Positions 59,085 to 64,000 of a stretch of DNA of 64,000 nucleotides are shown piece by piece. The notes under the pieces were generated by a model, which made no database searches, was not told where the DNA came from, and saw only the letters and a program-made list of their open reading frames with translations. Within the stretch, counting starts at the first letter, position 1; each line of letters opens with the position of its first letter. Both the position numbers and the translations under genes were made by a program. The DNA lies in assembly GCA_964622545.1 (NCBI GenBank), contig CAZUQM010000009.1, positions 62,001 to 126,000 on the forward strand, in the 5' to 3' direction. Origin of the DNA: JAFGLZ01 sp964622545 (lineage in GTDB: Bacteria; Planctomycetota; Phycisphaerae; UBA1845; JAFGLZ01).

Positions 59085-60575
59085 CTACTTGCCCCGATTC
59101 GGCTCAAACCTCCGCGACGTGGCGTAGACATGCACGTCGAACCCGCGGATCCCGTCGCGGAACGATCCCTCCTTGACGACGACGGTTTCCTCCGTCCAAA
59201 GACGATGCAGCGTCTTGCCCTCCAGCCCGGCCGGCAGCTTCGAGATCGTAAACGGCAGTCCGTGGGGCGTCTCGTTCACGGCGATGAGCACGTGGTCGTT
59301 CCCGGCCCGCTTGAGCATCACGACGATGCCGCCGCCGTCGGTCGAGCCGTAGTTCTCGTCCGAGACGGCCGTGGGCCCCGGCGTGACCGACGGTGCCACC
59401 AGGGCCTCGTCCAAGGCCGAGATCACGCGGGCCAGACGCAGCAGGCCCTTCCAGAGCGCCGAATCGCTCTCGATGCTCGACGTGCCCCAGTACATGATCG
59501 CGTTGGCGCCATGGGCGATCGCCTCGAAGGCCATGAACCGCGATTCGCGGTACGTCGGGCGGCGGCCGATGTCGGTGTCTTCGTCGAACTTCTGGAGCGG
59601 CTCGTGGATGTCGCGCCAGCCGAAACCCTGGAGGACCATCACGCAGGCCTTGCCGGGCGCGGCCGCTCGCATGCGGTCGGTATAGAGCCCGACGCACGTC
59701 ATCCAGTTGGTCACCAGGTCGCTGTGATCCTGGGCCCGCTTGGCGGGCACGGGATAGATGTCACACCCGGCCATGTCGGCCTCGCGGTTGTGATACCGCA
59801 TGGCCGCGATGTTGTTTCGCGGCGCGTGGTTGAGCCAGATGAGGTGGGACGGGTCGGCCTGGCGGACGGCGCGGATGCCCGCAGTGAGCCCATCGCCGAC
59901 GCGGCGACTCGCCTCGACGCGGTCGGCCATCGTCGCGTCGGGGCGTGGCGGCTTCTTGTCGGCTCGCCGCCAGAACTCTGCCCGTTTGGCGTCGAACTCT
60001 TTCCACGAGCTCCGCGCGAATAGCTCCTGGCAGCGTGATGCCAGTCGCGCGAGCTCGGCCTTACCGGAATCCCTCGCCGCGGCGCTCATCGCCCGGAACT
60101 CCGTGCCCGAGAAATAGCGGATGTGGCCGGCGTACCAGGTGTTCCACAGGGCCTCGTCGGGGCCTTCCCAGATCAGCAAGGCGGGGTGGTCCTTGAGCGC
60201 GGCGACCGTCTCGAGCAACCGGGCCTTTCGGGCCTGGGCGTCGCGGCTGAGGTCGAGGTGGCCGCCGAGGTTGATCCATGCCTTGGCCCCGTGTGCAGCC
60301 AGCCGATCCAGTGCGGCCTTCGTCGGCGACGACCGGACGACGTTGAAGCCCGCGTCCACGGCCTCCTTGAGCACGGCGTCGTCCTTCGGGTTCTGATAGA
60401 GCCCCAGCAGGAATCGCGGCTTGCCGTCGACGACCGCCATGTGGTTGGGCGTCAGTAGCGGTTCGGCCCGCGTCGACGCCGAAGGAATCACGACCGACAC
60501 AAGAACGGCCGCGGCGAGGATCCGACGGCTCCTGCTGAGTCCCGCATGCTGCCCTGATGCGTCGGTTTTCGTCAT
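59085..60575 (-). CDS. secreted TIM-barrel glycoside hydrolase-like protein
   Basis: A 496-residue exported protein. Signal peptide (1-37), then a barrel-like body with VDGKPRFLLGLYQNP near the start (as in glycosidases of the GH2/GH5 type), IWEGPDEALW (acidic residues at a plausible catalytic position) and AFEAIAHGANAIMYWGTSS. A C-terminal beta domain has VLIAVNETPHGLPF. Precise family not assigned. GAGGG lies nine bases upstream of the ATG at 60575. It runs in the same direction as the FadL-like gene upstream. Confidence 0.75.
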   Translation of the reverse strand: MTKTDASGQHAGLSRSRRILAAAVLVSVVIPSASTRAEPLLTPNHMAVVDGKPRFLLGLYQNPKDDAVLKEAVDAGFNVVRSSPTKAALDRLAAHGAKAWINLGGHLDLSRDAQARKARLLETVAALKDHPALLIWEGPDEALWNTWYAGHIRYFSGTEFRAMSAAARDSGKAELARLASRCQELFARSSWKEFDAKRAEFWRRADKKPPRPDATMADRVEASRRVGDGLTAGIRAVRQADPSHLIWLNHAPRNNIAAMRYHNREADMAGCDIYPVPAKRAQDHSDLVTNWMTCVGLYTDRMRAAAPGKACVMVLQGFGWRDIHEPLQKFDEDTDIGRRPTYRESRFMAFEAIAHGANAIMYWGTSSIESDSALWKGLLRLARVISALDEALVAPSVTPGPTAVSDENYGSTDGGGIVVMLKRAGNDHVLIAVNETPHGLPFTISKLPAGLEGKTLHRLWTEETVVVKEGSFRDGIRGFDVHVYATSRRFEPNRGK

Positions 60576-60638
60576 ACGATCTCACCCTCTGGCCTGACAA
60601 TGCGCGGCTTGGAGTCCACTTTGTGGTCGCCGAACCCG

Positions 60639-61937
60639 TTAGAAGCTGAATCCGAACCCGACCGAGAAGCCGTGCTGCGTCTGCCAGACCTCGCTACAGC
60701 CGTAGTCGAGGCCCAGCAGGATGTCGCTGTACCCTGGGCCTTCAACGTGGATGGGGAAGCTGAGGATGTAGCCGCCGCCGACCCACCAGTTGTCCTGATG
60801 ATAGCGCAGGCCGATCGTGGCGTGGTGCTGCGGCAGCACCGAGCCCGTCGGCAGGAGGTTGGCCGGATTGACCGGTTCGGTGCCGTAGTGATACCCCGTG
60901 CCGAGCGTCCAGTGCTCGCTCAGCTTGAAGTCGGCCCCGACAATGAAGGCGAACTGGTCCTGGTAGCCCAGGGCGAACGGGTAGCGCAGATCAATCAGCC
61001 CGTCCGTGGCGATCGTGGTCTTGTGGAACGTGCTGTTGTGCCAGTTGATCCAGCGGACCTCGCCGTGCAGGGTCATCCAGTCGAACGCGTCCCAGGCCGT
61101 GCCGACGAAGACCTTCTGTGGCAGTTTGAAATCGGTCATGCAGGCCTCACCGAGGTCGATGGGGATCAGGCCCAGCAAGGCCGCCTCGAGGTTGCCGCCG
61201 GCCAGGTCGCTACACCATGCCGGCGAGACGTACCCGGCCCCGAACGACAGATCGTCCGTGGCTTGGTAGTGCACGCCGGCTTGAAAGCCGCCGCCGTAGG
61301 CATAGCCCCGCGCGAAGTCGACGTCGGCCGGTCCGAGGACAGTGCTGACCTCGGCCGTGGCCACGTCCATCCGACCGCCGATGCCGAAGGACAGCTTGTC
61401 GTTCACCTTGATGCCGAGGTTGAGATGAGGGGCTATGACCTTCAGATCGCCGTGCACGCGGCTCTTCATGAACGGGATCATGAGGTGGCGGTTCTTGTAG
61501 CGGGCCTGTGTGCCCGCCCGCGAATGCAGCGCCAAACCCAGCGTGAAGATGTCGTCCAGCGGGATCGCCAGGCCCATGTTGGCCAGGTAGCCGAACAGCC
61601 GTTCGTCGTCGGCCGAGCCGGCCGGGCCGCGCCAGTGCCCGGGCAGTATCCCCATCTCGCCGGCCAGGTCGAAGTGATACTTGTGTCGCGGAAACAACGA
61701 GAGCGACGCCGGGTTGTAAACCTGTGACACGGCCGAGTCGCCCACGGCGACGTCCGCGCCGCCCCGGGCCTGGGCCTGGGTGCTAACGCCGATCGGAAGC
61801 AACCCGTCGGTGGCCAGGGCAGCCGGGGTCACAGTGACGAGCACGCTCGCGGCGACGATGCCTAATGGGAGATCGACAAGACGCGGGCTACTCGCCTGAC
61901 CTGACGGGCCTACCTTTGGGCGGCGGAAGACCTCCAT
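60639..61937 (-). CDS. FadL/TodX (OMPP1) family outer membrane protein
   Basis: A 432-residue beta-barrel protein. After a signal sequence the hatch region has the characteristic RGGADVAVGDSAVSQVYNPASL, with NPASL, and the chain ends in aromatic FSF as outer membrane porins do. The family moves hydrophobic compounds such as fatty acids across the outer membrane, which would suit the acyl-CoA synthetase in the window (inference). AGGAGG lies seven bases upstream of the ATG at 61937. Confidence 0.85.
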   Translation of the reverse strand: MEVFRRPKVGPSGQASSPRLVDLPLGIVAASVLVTVTPAALATDGLLPIGVSTQAQARGGADVAVGDSAVSQVYNPASLSLFPRHKYHFDLAGEMGILPGHWRGPAGSADDERLFGYLANMGLAIPLDDIFTLGLALHSRAGTQARYKNRHLMIPFMKSRVHGDLKVIAPHLNLGIKVNDKLSFGIGGRMDVATAEVSTVLGPADVDFARGYAYGGGFQAGVHYQATDDLSFGAGYVSPAWCSDLAGGNLEAALLGLIPIDLGEACMTDFKLPQKVFVGTAWDAFDWMTLHGEVRWINWHNSTFHKTTIATDGLIDLRYPFALGYQDQFAFIVGADFKLSEHWTLGTGYHYGTEPVNPANLLPTGSVLPQHHATIGLRYHQDNWWVGGGYILSFPIHVEGPGYSDILLGLDYGCSEVWQTQHGFSVGFGFSF

Positions 61938-62180
61938 GCTGCCACCTCCTGCCCGGATGCGCGGGCGTCGAATAGCCGGCGTGTGTCGGGCGCCCCAGCC
62001 AATGCGTCGATAGGATTCAGAGAGCGTGTCCGACGAGAGACAGATGTCTCCTCAGGCAGACCGCAGTCTAGGGGCCCGCGTCGAGCGCCGTCAACGCAAT
62101 TCTGTGGGTTGGAAACGCATCGGGCCGGGCGAGGGATGCACGTGCCGTCTGGGAACGGTTCCGGCGTCACGCCTTGGGGT

Positions 62181-63185
62181 TCATTCGGGCGCGAGTGCCG
62201 CGCGCGGCGGCTCGACTCGCTTACCGTCGGCGCCGGTGCCCGCCCTGATCACGAAGTCCAAGACCTGGAGCCGATGGTCGCTCAGAAACGAGCTGTCGAT
62301 GTCGTAGGTCACCGGCGTGATGCGCTCGCCGACGATGCACTGGTCGATGGCGTAGACCGGGAACGGTTCGGGCCAGGTGTACGACCAGCCAGACCCCGCC
62401 GCGTCGTAGGCGTGAACGTACCCCGTCGGCAAGGGCGACAGGGCCCGCGACCGGCGCGGCGCGTTGAAGTCGCCCACGACGATGTCCGGCCGCCAGTCGC
62501 GCATCCACTTGGCCACCCTCAGCAGCCGCGGCTCGCGCGCGGCGTCCAGGGCGGACGGCAGATCCACGACGAGCACCCGGCAGGCACCCTGGGGCGAGCC
62601 CCAGATGATGCCGTAAATCTTGATGCCGCCCCGGTGAAAGAGCCACTCGCCGTCGGTCAGCGTTCCGCGGGCGAAGACCGCCAGGTTGCTCATGGAGGTG
62701 CCCGAGAAACCCTGGCCGAACAGCTTGGCCGTGGTGCTGATGTCGGCTCGCCGGGGGACCTCGGACAGCACGACCAGGTCCGGGCCCCGACGGCGCAGCG
62801 CGTCCTGGATGGCGTGCCAGCCGAGACGACCACCGAAGACGTTCCAATGCACCAGGCGAAGCGGTTGCTGAGCCAGCGCCGAGCTTGGCCGCGCATAGAA
62901 GTGGTTCTCGTAGAAACAGACCGCCACCACGGGCCCCAGGGCCAATCCCGCAAGTGACACGGCAAGCACGCGACGCTTCGCAACCCAGCCGTACAGAACG
63001 CCGCCCAGCAAGAGCACCACGAGCATGGGTGAAGGGATGTAGAAGAACAGCCCGGTCAGCCACGTGTCGTCGCGGTAAACCTGCCCGACGAGCCAGAGGG
63101 CCCACACGCCGAGCAAAAACGCCACGACCAGGACGGTTCGTGCCTTCCTGGCCGCCGACGATGTTGGTGGGTTGGTCTCGGCCAT
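62181..63185 (-). CDS. endonuclease/exonuclease/phosphatase (EEP) family membrane protein
   Basis: A 334-residue protein. Three N-terminal membrane segments are followed by the EEP fold (about 110-320), with RLVHWNVFGG, VVLSEVPR, VGDFNAP, YAIDQCIV and SDHRLQVLDF, all the metal and catalytic residues. Substrate unknown (DNA, phosphoinositide-like or nucleotide). ATG 63185 is chosen as the start of the membrane region. It is 78 bases from the neighbouring propeller gene. Confidence 0.82.
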   Translation of the reverse strand: MAETNPPTSSAARKARTVLVVAFLLGVWALWLVGQVYRDDTWLTGLFFYIPSPMLVVLLLGGVLYGWVAKRRVLAVSLAGLALGPVVAVCFYENHFYARPSSALAQQPLRLVHWNVFGGRLGWHAIQDALRRRGPDLVVLSEVPRRADISTTAKLFGQGFSGTSMSNLAVFARGTLTDGEWLFHRGGIKIYGIIWGSPQGACRVLVVDLPSALDAAREPRLLRVAKWMRDWRPDIVVGDFNAPRRSRALSPLPTGYVHAYDAAGSGWSYTWPEPFPVYAIDQCIVGERITPVTYDIDSSFLSDHRLQVLDFVIRAGTGADGKRVEPPRAALAPE

Positions 63186-63264
63186 GCTCACCCTACGGCT
63201 GACGTTCATAGGGTTAGGGTCCAACCGGACGACCGGGGCCCAGCACCTACCGAGCGGCGCCCTC

Positions 63265-64000
63265 TCAGTCCTTGCCGAAGCACGAGACCCGACCGTCTTT
63301 CGTGCTCACAAAGAGCCGGCCGGCCGCGGCGATCAGCCCGTCATACACGGGCTCGGCCTTTAGATGACACACCTCGGCGAGCTTCTTGCCGTCCGAGGCC
63401 GAGAGCGCCCAAAGCTCGGCGCCCTTGCGCCCCTCGAACGCGGCGAGGGGGTCCTCCGGCGGCACGACGTCGGGCGGCCCGGCGATGAACAGCTTGTCGC
63501 CGGCGAGGACCATCGCTCGAACGCGGACGGGTACGAACGTGGACCAGGTGTCCTTGGTCTTCTTCTGGCCGAGCATCGAGGCGAGGCTCCGACCGAACAG
63601 CCGATAGCCTTTGGCACCGGGCGTGAAACCGCGACGCACGCGGACGTTCTCGGTCAGCACATGCACGCCGTAGAGCATGCTGTCGTCGAAGACCAGGAGT
63701 TGGCCGTAGGCGGGCACGCGCCCCATCTTCCGGTCCCAGCCGGGCCAGCGATTGCCGTACGTCCAGTACGTGCCCTCGTTGTAGGAGGGGTCGAGAAAGC
63801 CGCGCGTGGCGATCAGGCGCTGCCCGCTCGAGCCGCGATCGGCGTGCGCGGGATACACGCGATAGCCGCCGAACTCCTTCTTCTTGCTCTGCATGGGCGA
63901 CGGGAAGCGCTTCAGGTCGCTGCGGAACCGTTCCTGGTGCAGGTACAGGTCGGCCCCGTCGCTGACCAGGAGGGTGGTCTTGGCCCCGTCGATGTAGCCC
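63265..64000 (-). CDS. secreted beta-propeller (PQQ-like) protein, C-terminal part
   Basis: The reading frame is open across the right edge, so only the last 245 codons are seen. Repeats such as LLVFDDSMLYGVHVL, MVLAGDKLFIAG, ALSASDGKKLAEV and GLIAAAGRLFVSTKDGRVSCFG are typical of PQQ-type beta-propellers. An ATG at 63894 is only an internal methionine because the frame continues upstream to 64000 without a stop. Function of the complete protein is unknown. Confidence 0.75.
   Translation of the reverse strand, partial: GYIDGAKTTLLVSDGADLYLHQERFRSDLKRFPSPMQSKKKEFGGYRVYPAHADRGSSGQRLIATRGFLDPSYNEGTYWTYGNRWPGWDRKMGRVPAYGQLLVFDDSMLYGVHVLTENVRVRRGFTPGAKGYRLFGRSLASMLGQKKTKDTWSTFVPVRVRAMVLAGDKLFIAGPPDVVPPEDPLAAFEGRKGAELWALSASDGKKLAEVCHLKAEPVYDGLIAAAGRLFVSTKDGRVSCFGKD

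Noticed and set aside
1..64000. tRNA, rRNA and transposase genes
   Set aside because: I looked for TPsiC-arm words, rRNA-like stretches and DDE-type products and found none that hold up.

Overview
The window is high-G+C DNA that reads like the chromosome of a member of the Planctomycetota, most likely the Phycisphaerae side of the phylum (inference). The signs are a PEP-CTERM protein, several FG-GAP/VCBS secreted proteins, lipoproteins with DPN-rich linkers, signal peptidase I with very large insertions, lysine-rich histone H1-like protein, dispersed palindromic repeats, and DNA topoisomerase VI beside gyrase. Pyruvate:ferredoxin oxidoreductase points to anaerobic or facultative carbon metabolism. 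I found no tRNA, rRNA, CRISPR array, transposase or prophage gene.

Layout. 1-16114 is an accessory region: a FixJ-type response regulator, an HDOD-GGDEF protein, a lipoprotein with a duplicated domain, nifJ, an acyl-CoA synthetase, a PEP-CTERM protein with a structured leader, a zinc-ribbon/RGG protein, an FG-GAP protein and small envelope proteins. 16155-21895 is the replication cluster dnaA-dnaN-dciA-gyrB, all on the minus strand; the intergenic regions on both sides of dnaA carry TTATCC DnaA-box-like elements, so this is probably at or near oriC. 22191-29641 holds a TPR protein, topoisomerase VI B and A, an FG-GAP protein and a TlpA-like thioredoxin. 29912-34335 holds a lipoprotein, a sialidase-like protein, an HD-GYP-PilZ protein and a P-loop NTPase.

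34336-35510 is gene-free and is the most unusual stretch: three tandem units of about 100 nt, each with a CCTCC-rich leader, a C-rich-loop hairpin and a rho-independent-type terminator, all on the plus strand. They look like a tandem family of small RNAs able to pair with Shine-Dalgarno sequences.

35511-43167 contains an MFS protein, a PilZ protein, a DUF1611 protein, and a minus-strand run of the H1-like gene (58 codons), parA, vanZ-like, lepB and a membrane protein. 43642-56928 holds metabolic and regulatory genes: a methyltransferase, a degenerate HAD protein, a lipoprotein, trpF, alpha-glucan phosphorylase, GNAT, PHP, an MFS-PlsC fusion, an aspartase/fumarase, a large membrane protein and a zinc-ribbon/CD225-like protein. 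56929-58120 is built from dispersed repeats, including two 214-bp copies differing at 2 positions. 58121-64000 holds a SpoIIAA-like protein, a lipoprotein, a glycosidase-like protein, a FadL-like porin, an EEP hydrolase and the C-terminal part of a secreted beta-propeller protein running off the right edge.

Three c-di-GMP-linked proteins (HDOD-GGDEF, HD-GYP-PilZ, PilZ) supply candidate synthesis, breakdown and reading of the second messenger. Two topoisomerase II families, DciA, ParA and an H1-like protein give a dense set of chromosome-maintenance genes around dnaA. All functions are read from sequence motifs without database searches.
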